This document shows positions 1-12,585 of a stretch of 13,955 nucleotides of DNA, piece after piece; position 1 is the stretch's first letter; each line of letters begins with the position of its first letter. The notes beneath the pieces are model-generated. The model ran no database searches. It saw only the letters and a program-made list of their open reading frames with translations, and was not told where the DNA came from. The stretch lies in the NCBI GenBank assembly GCA_037442565.1, contig JBBIQA010000123.1:1-13955 (forward strand). The letters are read 5' to 3'. The position numbers and the translations under genes are program-made. This DNA is from PALSA-911 sp037442565 (lineage in GTDB: Bacteria; Pseudomonadota; Alphaproteobacteria; Acetobacterales; Acetobacteraceae).

Positions 1-1484
<1,484 letters not shown>

Positions 1485-1499
1485 GTATCAGTGCACTCC

Positions 1500-1535
1500 G
1501 AAAGGGACGTTTGGGCCGAAAGGGACGTTTGGGCC
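1500..1535. repeat. Two exact tandem copies of an 18-bp unit between dnaG and rpoD
   Basis: The unit GAAAGGGACGTTTGGGCC occurs at 1500-1517 and again, unchanged, at 1518-1535. It sits 16 bases upstream of the rpoD ATG on the leftward strand, in the dnaG-rpoD gap (1485-1597). A short inverted repeat, GGCCG at 1532-1536 and CGGCC at 1543-1547, follows it. The repeat may be a slippage duplication in the rpoD leader, or paired sites for a regulator. No clear -35/-10 promoter was found in the gap. Confidence 0.9.
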
Positions 1536-1597
1536 GAAAATCCGGCCGCTGGTTTCCGGGTGGGCTGGGTGACGCGGGGTCGGTTCGACAGCTCGGG

Positions 1598-3445
1598 TCA
1601 TGTGTCGGCCTCTCCCTGTTCGCCGCGGCGAAGTGCGTCACGTGCCGCGCATAGCGCGATCAGCCGTCTCTGCGCCGCTTCGTCTCCGCGTTCGGCGAAC
1701 GCTTGACTGGCCGCGGCTACCTCGTCTTCCAGCCGTCCCCGGTGCATCAGGCCGAAGATGTGCCACCAGCCCGCTTCGGCCTCCGCCGGCATGGCGTCGG
1801 GGGCAGCGCAGGCTGGCAGCGGCACGGGAACCGCCGAAAGGGCCTGCGCGACTTCCGTCGCCAAACCTGAAAGCTGCAAGTGGGTTAACAACGCGCCAGA
1901 GTCAAGCGTATCGGCGGCTTCGGACCAGTCTAGCAGGGTTGCGCGCAGCCGATCGAGCGGTTCCGGCAACGAAATCTCGGCGAAGGCGTGATCCACGTCA
2001 TGCAGCAGGTCGGGGTGGCGCAGCAGGATCGCGGTCAGGATGCGTTCGCGCTCGGCGGAGGCGGCGGCCGGGGTGAAGCGGCTGCGGGCGATCGGACGGA
2101 GCGGGCCTGGGGCATTGGCGGAGCGGTTGTTCCCGCCGCGGCTGCCGCCGGCGCGGAAGGTGCCATTCGTTCCGGTCTGGCGGCGGGCGGAGCGTTCGGC
2201 GAAGAAGCGGTCGATCAGCACGGCGCGGTACTCGCCGGCCAGGGATTTGTCGGGGATGCGCTTTGCCGCTGTTTCCAGCCGGGCGCGGAAGGCGGCGCGC
2301 TGCTCCGGGGTGGTTTCGCCGCCGTGGCGCAGCAGGTCATACAGCGCGTTGGCCAGGGGGCGGGCGCTGTCCAGCACGGCCTGGAACCCGGCCGGGCCCT
2401 GGCGGCGGACCAGAGTGTCCGGGTCCTCGCCGGCCGGCAGGGTGGCGAGTTTCAGCGTGCGGTCCGGTGCGAGCAGTTCCAGTGCGCCGTCGGCGGCCCG
2501 CGCGGCGGCCTTGGCGCCCGCCGCGTCGCCGTCGAAACACAGGATGGGCTCGGGCGACAGGCGCCAAAGCTCGCCCAGCTGCTCGTCGGTCAGCGCGGTG
2601 CCGAGCGGCGCGACGGCGCCGGAAAAACCCGCCTGGTGCAGGGCGATGACGTCCATGTAGCCTTCGACCACGACCACCTGGGCCCCCTTGCGGGCGGCCT
2701 CTCGGGCGAAATCGAGGGCGTACAGGTTGCGCCGCTTGGAGAACAGATCGGTCTCCGGGCCGTTGACGTATTTCGGCTGCCCATCGCCGAGCGTGCGGCC
2801 GCCGAAGCTGATCACCCGGCCGCGCCGGTCGCGGATAGGGAACATCACCCGGTTGAAGAAAAGATCGTAGGGCCGGCCGTCCGGCGTGTCAGACCCCCGC
2901 ATCAGCCCGGCCTCGACCAGCATGGCGGGCTCGATGTCTTCGCGCGCCAGTTCCGAGGCCAGCGCGCCGCGGCCCTCGCCCGACCAGCCGAGGCCGAAGC
3001 GCTGGATGGTGTCCTCGCTCAGGCCGCGGCCACGCAGATAGTCGAGCGCCACCCGGCCTTCGGGCAGACGCAGGCGGCGCTGGTAGGCGGTGGCGGCGGC
3101 TTCCAGGACGGAATGCAGATCGTGGCGGCGACGCTCGGCCTCGGCGGCGGCGGGGGTGGATTTCGGCACCTCCAGCCCGGCTTCGGCGGCGAGCTGTTCC
3201 ACCGCCTCGGGGAAGGACGCCCCCTGGCTCTGCATGACGAAGCTGATGGCGTCGCCGTGCACGCCGCAGCCGAAACAGTGGAAATGGTCGTCATAGACGT
3301 AGAACGACGGCGTCTTCTCGCCGTGGAACGGGCAGCAGCCCTTCCATTGCCGGCCCGATTTGGCGAGCCGCACGCGCCGGCCGATCACCGCCGCGAGCGG
3401 GGTGCGGGCGCGCAGTTCGTCGAGGAAGCCGGGGGGAAGGGCCAT
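1598..3445 (-). CDS. dnaG: DNA primase DnaG
   Basis: DnaG makes the short RNA primers that start Okazaki fragments and works at the fork with the DnaB helicase. The 615 residues are within the usual family length. The N-terminal CHC2 zinc ribbon is intact: Cys38, His41, Cys57 and Cys60 (CCPFHGEKTPSF and FHCFGCGVHGD). The RNA polymerase core domain follows, then a Toprim domain near residues 253-335 with EGYMDV at 261-266 (catalytic Glu261) and the metal-binding DGD at 305-307. The last 150 or so residues correspond to the helicase-binding domain after a Gly/Asn/Arg-rich linker near 430-450. The ATG lies one base after the TAG stop of the yqeY-like gene (TAGCATG), which suggests translational coupling. 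The gene is followed by rpoD. Confidence 0.97.
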   Translation of the reverse strand: MALPPGFLDELRARTPLAAVIGRRVRLAKSGRQWKGCCPFHGEKTPSFYVYDDHFHCFGCGVHGDAISFVMQSQGASFPEAVEQLAAEAGLEVPKSTPAAAEAERRRHDLHSVLEAAATAYQRRLRLPEGRVALDYLRGRGLSEDTIQRFGLGWSGEGRGALASELAREDIEPAMLVEAGLMRGSDTPDGRPYDLFFNRVMFPIRDRRGRVISFGGRTLGDGQPKYVNGPETDLFSKRRNLYALDFAREAARKGAQVVVVEGYMDVIALHQAGFSGAVAPLGTALTDEQLGELWRLSPEPILCFDGDAAGAKAAARAADGALELLAPDRTLKLATLPAGEDPDTLVRRQGPAGFQAVLDSARPLANALYDLLRHGGETTPEQRAAFRARLETAAKRIPDKSLAGEYRAVLIDRFFAERSARRQTGTNGTFRAGGSRGGNNRSANAPGPLRPIARSRFTPAAASAERERILTAILLRHPDLLHDVDHAFAEISLPEPLDRLRATLLDWSEAADTLDSGALLTHLQLSGLATEVAQALSAVPVPLPACAAPDAMPAEAEAGWWHIFGLMHRGRLEDEVAAASQAFAERGDEAAQRRLIALCAARDALRRGEQGEADT

Positions 3446-3446
3446 G

Positions 3447-3902
3447 CTAGCCCAGGGCGGCCTTTACCAGGGGGCCGACCTTGGACATGTCCAGCGTGGC
3501 GCCGTGCCTGGCCTTCAGCGCGGCCATCACCTTGCCCATGTCCTTCACGCTGGCGGCGCCGGTTTCCGTCACGGCGGCGGCCACCGCGGCCGTGGTCGCC
3601 GCTTCGTCCATCTGTGCCGGCAGGAAGGCCTCGATCACGGCGATCTCCGCTTCCTCCTTGGCGGCCAGTTCCGGACGGTTGCCCTGGCGGTAGAGCTCGA
3701 CCGATTCCCGGCGGGATTTCTGCATGTTGCGCAGCATGGCCAGGATCTCGTCATCCGGGACCTTGTCGATGCCCTTGGGGCGGGCGGCGATGTCGGTGTC
3801 CTTCAATTTGGCCAGGATCATGCGCAGGGTGGAGGTCCGCGCCGCATCGCCGGCCTTCATCGATGCCTTCATCTGGTCCATAAACGCTTCGCGCAAGCTC
3901 AT
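3447..3902 (-). CDS. GatB/YqeY domain protein
   Basis: The 151-residue soluble protein belongs to the YqeY family, which shares its helical domain with the tail of the GatB amidotransferase subunit. Its biochemical role is not established; a link to tRNA-dependent amidation or tRNA handling is inferred from that domain. Typical family features are the start MSLREAFMDQMKASMKAGDA, the central KSRRESVELYRQGNRPELAA, EAEIAVIEAFLPAQMDEA, and the C-terminal DMGKVMAALKARHGATLDMS. The frame stays open far upstream, but ATG 3902 is chosen because homology begins there and GAGGG lies six bases before it. It is the first gene of the leftward dnaG-rpoD operon, an association common in alphaproteobacteria. 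Confidence 0.93.
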   Translation of the reverse strand: MSLREAFMDQMKASMKAGDAARTSTLRMILAKLKDTDIAARPKGIDKVPDDEILAMLRNMQKSRRESVELYRQGNRPELAAKEEAEIAVIEAFLPAQMDEAATTAAVAAAVTETGAASVKDMGKVMAALKARHGATLDMSKVGPLVKAALG

Positions 3903-3929
3903 TTCATACCCTCGCCGGAAAAATGACCC

Positions 3930-3935
3930 TCTATA
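3930..3935 (-). promoter_or_regulatory. Possible -10 element of the yqeY-dnaG-rpoD operon
   Basis: On the leftward strand TATAGA (overlapping TATATA) occurs about 27 bases upstream of the yqeY-like ATG. Transcription from it would give a leader of roughly 20 bases containing the GAGGG ribosome-binding site. No good -35 hexamer is visible at 16-18 bp spacing, so this is a weak call. Confidence 0.35.
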
Positions 3936-3970
3936 TAAGGGGAGAAGACGGGCGCGGGGTAGGGCGGAGA

Positions 3971-4020
3971 AAATTTCCCAAGCCGTGCGAGACATCTTGG
4001 CTTGGGAAGTTTTTTCCCAT
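3971..4020. promoter_or_regulatory. Nested TTCCCAA/TTGGGAA inverted repeats over the carA promoter (candidate operator)
   Basis: Arms TTCCCAAGCC (3975-3984) and GGCTTGGGAA (3999-4008) are perfect complements separated by 14 bases. Three further A/T pairs can be added beyond one T-G mismatch. The right arm is itself half of a second perfect palindrome, TGGGAA (4003-4008) / TTCCCA (4014-4019), with a five-base centre. That second palindrome fills the spacer of the carA promoter exactly. The shared half-site therefore occurs three times in alternating orientation. A run of six T (4010-4015) follows the first hairpin and resembles an intrinsic terminator, but no rightward gene lies upstream for it to end. 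An operator is the better reading; the binding protein is unknown. Confidence 0.7.
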
Positions 4021-4025
4021 ATAGT
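3997..4025 (+). promoter_or_regulatory. carA promoter, predicted to give a leaderless mRNA
   Basis: The -35 box TTGGCT (3997-4002) and -10 box TATAGT (4020-4025) are separated by exactly 17 bp. The -10 ends six bases before the carA ATG, so the expected start point (about 4031-4033) coincides with the A of the ATG. This fits the lack of any Shine-Dalgarno sequence before that ATG. The spacer is wholly occupied by the TGGGAA/TTCCCA palindrome. Confidence 0.65.
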
Positions 4026-4031
4026 CCCGCC

Positions 4032-5423
<1,392 letters not shown>

Positions 5424-5722
5424 ATGGCGGCCCCCGATCCCATTGGTGCAGATCCCGTTGCCCTGCTGCTGCGGGCGGGCTTTCAGCATCTCGTCACCGA
5501 GGCGAATGCGGAAGCCGGCGTCGCGCGCATCCAGGAGCTCACCGGGCAGATGGTCTCGGACCAGGCGCTGCACGACGCCCTGGCCGCCTGTCTGCACGAC
5601 GGCCTGATCCGCGAGCCGGTCCGCCTGCCCGAAGGCGCGCTGCAATGCCATTGGCGCCTGGAACTGACCCCGAAAGGCGTCGCGACCGCGCGCGCCCTGA
5701 TGCCAACCACCGGAGCCCGCTG

Positions 5723-5723
<1 letters not shown>
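5424..5723 (+). CDS. Small winged-helix-like protein between carA and carB
   Basis: This 99-residue ORF has no function I can name. Its ATG directly abuts the carA stop (TAGATG), and its TGA overlaps the carB ATG (TGATG), so it is almost certainly translated as part of the operon. The pattern of alternating helices with a C-terminal beta pair and the ending WRLELTPKGVATARALM resembles winged-helix DNA-binding proteins, where LTPKG commonly closes the wing. No cysteine pair, signal peptide or membrane segment is seen. It could be an operon regulator, a CarA-CarB assembly factor, or an unrelated passenger. The winged-helix reading is a judgement from sequence pattern only. Confidence 0.75.
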
Positions 5724-8965
<3,242 letters not shown>

Positions 8966-9081
8966 ACGCCGTCGCGGCCGGGGAGACCCTGCCGCGGCGC
9001 TTGCGTTTAAGACAGCCGTGCCGAAAATCCGCCTGACCCCACGCGTTTCGAGCCTTTTGGCCATTACGATAGGACTTTGCC

Positions 9082-9555
9082 GTGCAGAAGTTCCCAATGA
9101 CCGCCCCCGGCCTGCAGCGGTTGGAGGAAGAGCTCCGTACCCTGAAATCCAAGGAGCGCCCGGACGTCATCCGCGCGATCGCGGAGGCCCGCAGCCATGG
9201 CGACCTCAGCGAGAACGCCGAGTACCACGCCGCGCGTGACCGCCAGTCCTTCATCGAGGGCCGCATCCAGGAACTCGAGGAGATCATCTCCGCCGCCGAG
9301 GTCATCGACCCGTCCGCGCTGTCCGGCGACACCGTGAAGTTCGGCGCCCATGTCTGGCTGGTGGACGAGGAGACCGAGAAGGAGGCCACCTACCAGATCG
9401 TCGGCGTGCACGAGGCCGACATCAAGCACCAGCGCCTGTCCATCTCCTCGCCGCTGTCCAAGGCGCTGATCGGCAAGAAGATCGGCGACACCGTGTCCGT
9501 GCCCGCGCCAGGCGGGGACCGGACCTACGAGATCCTCGGCGTCAAATACCTCTGA
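9082..9555 (+). CDS. greA: Transcript cleavage factor GreA
   Basis: GreA rescues backtracked RNA polymerase by stimulating cleavage of the RNA 3' end inside the secondary channel. The 157-residue protein has the N-terminal coiled coil with the conserved acidic tip (ARSHGDLSENAEYHAARDRQ, about residues 36-55) and the C-terminal FKBP-like domain (ISSPLSKALIGKKIGDTVSV). Translation most likely starts at GTG 9082: AGGA lies seven bases upstream, and the resulting start (MQKFPMTAPGLQRLEEEL) matches the usual alphaproteobacterial GreA N-terminus. ATG 9097 is an alternative without a good ribosome-binding site. The gene follows carB in the same direction and precedes ilvA by 10 bp. Confidence 0.96.
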   Translation: MQKFPMTAPGLQRLEEELRTLKSKERPDVIRAIAEARSHGDLSENAEYHAARDRQSFIEGRIQELEEIISAAEVIDPSALSGDTVKFGAHVWLVDEETEKEATYQIVGVHEADIKHQRLSISSPLSKALIGKKIGDTVSVPAPGGDRTYEILGVKYL

Positions 9556-9565
9556 TCGTAGCCCA

Positions 9566-10762
9566 TTGATCCAGCTCGCAGACGTAGAGGCAGCCGCCGG
9601 GCGCATCGCCGGCCGGGTGCTTCGCACCCCCGCCGTTCCCTCCCACGCCGTTTCGGCCGCCACCGGGGCGGACGTGGTGCTGAAGCTGGACAACCTCCAG
9701 GCCACCGGCGCCTTCAAGGAACGCGGTGCCGCCAATCGCCTGGCGATGCTGAACCCGAACGAGCGCGGTGCCGGCGTCATCGCCATGTCCGCCGGCAACC
9801 ATGCCCAGGCCGTCGCCCGCCACGCCAGCCTGCTCGGCGTCGCCGCCACCATCGTGATGCCGAAATTCACCCCCTCCACCAAGGTCACCCGCACCGCCGG
9901 CTGGGGGGCCAACGTGGTGCTGCACGGCGAAACCCTCGCCGAAGCCGCCGCCCACGCGCATGAACTGGCGGAAAAGCAGGGGCTGGTGTTCATCCACCCC
10001 TACGACGACCCCGGCGTGATGGCCGGCCAGGGCACCCTGGCGCTGGAGCTCCTGGCCGACTTCCCCGACCTCGAAGCCCTGGTCATCCCTGTCGGCGGCG
10101 GCGGCCTGCTCGCCGGCTGCCTGGTCGCCGCCACCGCCATCAAGCCCGGCATCGCCGTCTACGGCGTGGAGGTCGAGGCCTACGCGGCCATGGCCCAGCG
10201 CCTGGCCGGCCGCCCCGTTTCCGTCGGCGGCCCCACCATCGCCGAGGGCATCGCCGTGCGCGACATCGGCGAGCTCTGCTTCGAGACCGTCCGCCGCCGC
10301 GTCACCGAGGTCCTGGTGGTGCCCGAACGCGCCATAGAGGAAGCCATCGGCCTGCTGGCCGAGGGCGCCAAGGTCGTCGCCGAGGGCGCCGGCGCCGCCG
10401 GCGTGGCGGCATTGCTGACCTTCCCCGGCAAGTTCCGCGGCAAGAAGGTCGGCGTCCCGGTCTGCGGCGGCAACATCGACGCCCGCATCCTCTCCAACGT
10501 GCTGCTGCGCAACCTGCTGCGCGACGGCCGCCTGCTGCGCCTGCATCTGCAGATCCCCGACCGCCCCGGCGTGCTCGCCGACATCGCCGGCAAGATCGGC
10601 AACAGCGGCGGCAACATCATCGAGGTCTCCCACCAGCGCCTGTTCGCCTCCGCCTCGGTCCAGGCGGCCGAGCTGGAGGTCATGGTCGAGGCCCGCGACC
10701 CCGCGCACGCCGACGCCATCGTGTCGGCGCTGGAAACCGCCTACGTCGTCCGCCGAGTCTGA
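9566..10762 (+). CDS. ilvA: Threonine ammonia-lyase (threonine dehydratase) with ACT domain
   Basis: This PLP enzyme deaminates threonine to 2-oxobutanoate, the first step towards isoleucine. The 398 residues carry the fold-type II PLP domain: Lys51 in TGAFKERGA (Schiff-base lysine), SAGNHAQ at 75-81 and the phosphate-binding GGGGLLAG from 177. A single ACT domain (about 325-398, HLQIPDRPGVLADIAGKIGN) could bind an allosteric amino acid. One ACT domain and this length fit the roughly 400-residue IlvA/TdcB class rather than the E. coli IlvA type of about 514 residues, so a catabolic role cannot be excluded. The start is TTG 9566, which sits where homologues begin; no good Shine-Dalgarno sequence is seen. 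It lies 10 bp after greA and is probably co-transcribed with it. Confidence 0.93.
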   Translation: MIQLADVEAAAGRIAGRVLRTPAVPSHAVSAATGADVVLKLDNLQATGAFKERGAANRLAMLNPNERGAGVIAMSAGNHAQAVARHASLLGVAATIVMPKFTPSTKVTRTAGWGANVVLHGETLAEAAAHAHELAEKQGLVFIHPYDDPGVMAGQGTLALELLADFPDLEALVIPVGGGGLLAGCLVAATAIKPGIAVYGVEVEAYAAMAQRLAGRPVSVGGPTIAEGIAVRDIGELCFETVRRRVTEVLVVPERAIEEAIGLLAEGAKVVAEGAGAAGVAALLTFPGKFRGKKVGVPVCGGNIDARILSNVLLRNLLRDGRLLRLHLQIPDRPGVLADIAGKIGNSGGNIIEVSHQRLFASASVQAAELEVMVEARDPAHADAIVSALETAYVVRRV

Positions 10763-10778
10763 CCCGGCCCCTACCGTC

Positions 10779-10801
10779 ATGCCCGGGCCTGTCCCGGGCA
10801 T
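10779..10801. repeat. Interspersed palindromic repeat, copy 1
   Basis: ATGCCCGGG and CCCGGGCAT form a perfect nine-base stem around the loop CCTGT, flanked by GTC and CCACG. The same architecture, with different but still complementary arm bases, is found at 11999-12021. It lies just after ilvA, where it could form an RNA hairpin, but no T-run follows, so it is not called a terminator. Confidence 0.85.
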
Positions 10802-10831
10802 CCACGGCTTCGCCCCCCGCCGTCTGGCGTT

Positions 10832-10861
10832 TTGCCGGAAACCCGGTTCCCGCGCTATCCT
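10832..10861 (+). promoter_or_regulatory. Likely promoter of the TauD-family gene
   Basis: TTGCCG (10832-10837) and TATCCT (10856-10861) are spaced by 18 bp. The predicted start near 10868 leaves a leader of about 23 bases that contains the strong GGAGG ribosome-binding site of the next gene. Each box matches the consensus at four of six positions. Confidence 0.45.
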
Positions 10862-10890
10862 CTGCCCAAGACCAGCAGGAGGACCGCTTC

Positions 10891-11766
10891 ATGGAAATCA
10901 AACCAACCGGCGCCATTCTGGGCGCCGACATCACCGGCATCGATCTGGCCACCCCCCTGTCCCCGGCCGATTTCCGCGCCATCCTGCGCGCCCTCGGCGC
11001 CCATGGCGTGCTGCGCTTCCCGGCCCAGACCTTCAACACCGACCGGTTCGCCGCCTTCGGCGCCCGCTTCGGTGAGCTGGAGGTCAACGTCGCCAACCTG
11101 TTCCACGAGCCCGGTCACCCCGAGGTGATGATCCTCTCCAACATCCTCAGGGACGGCAAACCGACCGGCCTCGGCGACGCCGGGCAGGGCTGGCACACCG
11201 ACATGTCGTACAGCGAGACGATCTCCATCTGCAACATCCTGCACGCCCAGAAGGTCCCGGTGCGCGACGGCAGGCCGCTCGGCGACACCCAGTTCCGCAA
11301 CCTGCACGCCGCCTATGACGACCTGCCCGCCGACATCAAGACCCGCCTGGCCGGCCGCACCGCCACCCACGACTTTGCGAAATTCTGGGACATGATGCGC
11401 GCCCGCCCCGGCAACACCCGCCCCCCGCTCACCCAGGCCCAGCGCGACCGCAAGCCGCCCGTGTCGCACCCGATCTTCATGACCCACCCGATCACCGGCC
11501 GGAAGGTGCTCTATTGCAATGTCGGCTACGCCATCCGCATCGACGGCATGGATCCGGCCGAAAGCGACGCCATGCTCGACTACCTGTTCCGCCATCAGGA
11601 GCAGAAGAAATACCTCTACGTGCACCACTGGACCGAGGGCGACGTGCTGATGTGGGACAACATCGGCACCATGCACAACGCCATCGCCGACTACGACGGT
11701 CTCCCCCGCTACATGCGCCGGGTCCAGGTCATGGCCACCGCGGACTACGCGGCAATGGCGGCATAG
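10891..11766 (+). CDS. TauD/TfdA-family Fe(II)/2-oxoglutarate-dependent dioxygenase
   Basis: The 291-residue soluble protein belongs to the family that couples 2-oxoglutarate decarboxylation to hydroxylation, often releasing sulfite or another leaving group. The iron triad is complete: His102 and Asp104 in GQGWHTDMSY, and His262 in WDNIGTMHNAIADY. The C-terminal arginine region (RYMRRVQV, Arg276 or Arg277) fits the 2-oxoglutarate carboxylate site. The N-terminus (MEIKPTGAILGADITGIDLA) is typical of the family. The ATG has AGGAGGA eight bases upstream. No transporter or sulfonate gene is nearby, so the substrate cannot be named. Its last 38 bases overlap the convergent leftward gene that follows. 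Confidence 0.93.
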   Translation: MEIKPTGAILGADITGIDLATPLSPADFRAILRALGAHGVLRFPAQTFNTDRFAAFGARFGELEVNVANLFHEPGHPEVMILSNILRDGKPTGLGDAGQGWHTDMSYSETISICNILHAQKVPVRDGRPLGDTQFRNLHAAYDDLPADIKTRLAGRTATHDFAKFWDMMRARPGNTRPPLTQAQRDRKPPVSHPIFMTHPITGRKVLYCNVGYAIRIDGMDPAESDAMLDYLFRHQEQKKYLYVHHWTEGDVLMWDNIGTMHNAIADYDGLPRYMRRVQVMATADYAAMAA

Positions 11767-12550
11767 GGCGTGTCGGCGCCTTCCCTCGGATCACCAGCTC
11801 CGAGCCGCCGCCCAGGGTCTCGGCCCAGGGTCTCGGAACCGTCTCACGGCCTATATCGCATAGATTAATCGCATGGCGTGAGACAGCCCGGACATCACCC
11901 GTCCCAGGCCCCAGCCGGTCCGGACCTGCCCCATCCAACCCTTCGCCGTCATGGCCGGCCGTCCCTTCGTCGTCATGGCCGGCCGTCCCTTCGTCGTCAT
12001 GGCCGGCCTTGTGCCGGCCATCCACGACTTCCGCTGTCCGAGCCTGCGGGGCCGCGGAACGCGCCGGGCATTCACGCCCCACATCCGCCCCCGCGCCGCC
12101 CAGCGCCTCCGCCATCATCCGCAGCGCGGCATGCTCGGCCCAGGCGGCCTGTTCCGCCTGCCCCTCGTCTCCCTCGATCTTCCGCCGCTCCGCCTGCAGC
12201 CTTTGCAGCGCCCGCAGCGAGCTCTTCCCCTCCCGCAGCATACTCATCGCCTGCGCCCGGCATTTGCGCGCCACCTCGACCTCCAGCCGGCGCTCGCCGG
12301 CCAGAAGCAGGCAATCCATCGCCCAGGCATCCGCCGCCACGAACTGCGCCGCCAGCCGCCCCTCGGCCGCGGTCTCCGGCCGCAACGAAGCCACCGCCGC
12401 CATCGCCGCCCGGTCCCGCCGCGCCCAATCCTCCGGCCCATCGGCATGCGGCGGCGGCAGCGCGCCCCGCAGGATCAGCATGATCTCCTGAAAAACTTCC
12501 CGGGGCAGCAGGTGCGCGGGATCGGCGTGGGGATCGTATGAATTGTCCAT
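11729..12550 (-). CDS. Uncharacterised protein with a repeat-derived C-terminal extension
   Basis: I do not recognise a function for this 273-residue ORF. Residues 1-150 look like a real, mainly helical, Ala/Arg/Glu-rich protein (start MDNSYDPHADPAHLLPREVF, then EDWARRDRAAMAAVASLRPE, later LREGKSSLRALQRLQAERRK), with no membrane segment or signal peptide. From about residue 160 the sequence becomes low-complexity: residues about 176-205 (HKAGHDDEGTAGHDDEGTAG) are the translation of the palindromic repeat cluster, and the rest crosses an AT-rich island and a 13-bp tandem repeat before ending inside the dioxygenase gene. The natural stop was probably lost when repeats entered. The ATG at 12550 has no Shine-Dalgarno sequence and may be translated from a leaderless mRNA. 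Confidence 0.6.
   Translation of the reverse strand: MDNSYDPHADPAHLLPREVFQEIMLILRGALPPPHADGPEDWARRDRAAMAAVASLRPETAAEGRLAAQFVAADAWAMDCLLLAGERRLEVEVARKCRAQAMSMLREGKSSLRALQRLQAERRKIEGDEGQAEQAAWAEHAALRMMAEALGGAGADVGRECPARSAAPQARTAEVVDGRHKAGHDDEGTAGHDDEGTAGHDGEGLDGAGPDRLGPGTGDVRAVSRHAINLCDIGRETVPRPWAETLGGGSELVIRGKAPTRPMPPLPRSPRWP
11811..11836. repeat. Two exact tandem copies of a 13-bp unit
   Basis: CCCAGGGTCTCGG occurs at 11811-11823 and again at 11824-11836. It lies between the dioxygenase stop and the palindromic repeats, within the low-complexity 3' part of the leftward gene. Probably a slippage duplication. Confidence 0.85.
11841..11884. repeat. Inverted repeat enclosing an AT-rich island
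   Basis: GTCTCACG (11841-11848) and CGTGAGAC (11877-11884) are perfect eight-base complements. The 28 bases between them are unusually AT-rich for this region and contain ATCGCAT twice (11855-11861 and 11868-11874), 13 bases apart. No T-run follows on either strand. Its role is unknown; a protein-binding site or the remnant of an element end are both possible. Confidence 0.6.
11948..12021. repeat. Cluster of interspersed palindromic repeats (two half copies and one full hairpin)
   Basis: A 24-bp unit beginning GTCATGGCCGGCC occurs exactly twice (11948-11971 and 11972-11995), and its first 13 bases start a third copy at 11996. The third copy is the complete palindrome: ATGGCCGGC (11999-12007), loop CTTGT, GCCGGCCAT (12013-12021), followed by CCACGA. 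One frame reads MAGLVPAIHD, a phrase I recall as a common spurious translation of dispersed repeats in alphaproteobacteria. Copy 1 is at 10779-10801. Confidence 0.85.
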
Positions 12551-12555
12551 GTGTT

Positions 12556-12585
12556 AGCATAACAGTTAACATAATTAACTGGCAA
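12556..12585 (-). promoter_or_regulatory. Promoter of the uncharacterised leftward gene, possibly leaderless
   Basis: On the leftward strand TTGCCA (12585-12580) and TATGCT (12561-12556) are 18 bp apart and match the consensus at five and four of six positions. The -10 ends five bases before the A of the ATG at 12550, so transcription may begin at or beside the start codon. Confidence 0.5.
12563..12581. promoter_or_regulatory. Palindrome CAGTTAA-N5-TTAACTG in the promoter spacer
   Basis: Perfect seven-base arms, CAGTTAA (12563-12569) and TTAACTG (12575-12581), lie almost wholly between the -35 and -10 boxes of the leftward promoter. This placement is typical of a repressor operator. The binding protein is unknown. 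Confidence 0.55.

Noticed and set aside
1988..3883. A 631-codon open frame on the plus strand opposite dnaG and the yqeY-like gene
   Set aside because: Same GC-driven shadow effect; dnaG on the other strand has all its motifs intact.
3975..4015. Intrinsic terminator (GC-containing hairpin followed by six T)
   Set aside because: No rightward gene lies upstream to terminate, and the right arm is part of the carA promoter spacer; an operator fits better.
4002..4031. Upstream TTG start giving CarA ten more residues
   Set aside because: It lies within the -35/-10 region of a strong promoter and would require transcription from further upstream.
8973..8996. Hairpin CGCGGC/GCCGCG after carB as a terminator
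   Set aside because: The stem is only six bases and no T-run follows; such pairs are frequent by chance at this GC content.
11948..12021. Small CRISPR array
   Set aside because: The copies are directly adjacent with no unique spacers, and they match the dispersed palindromic repeat family.
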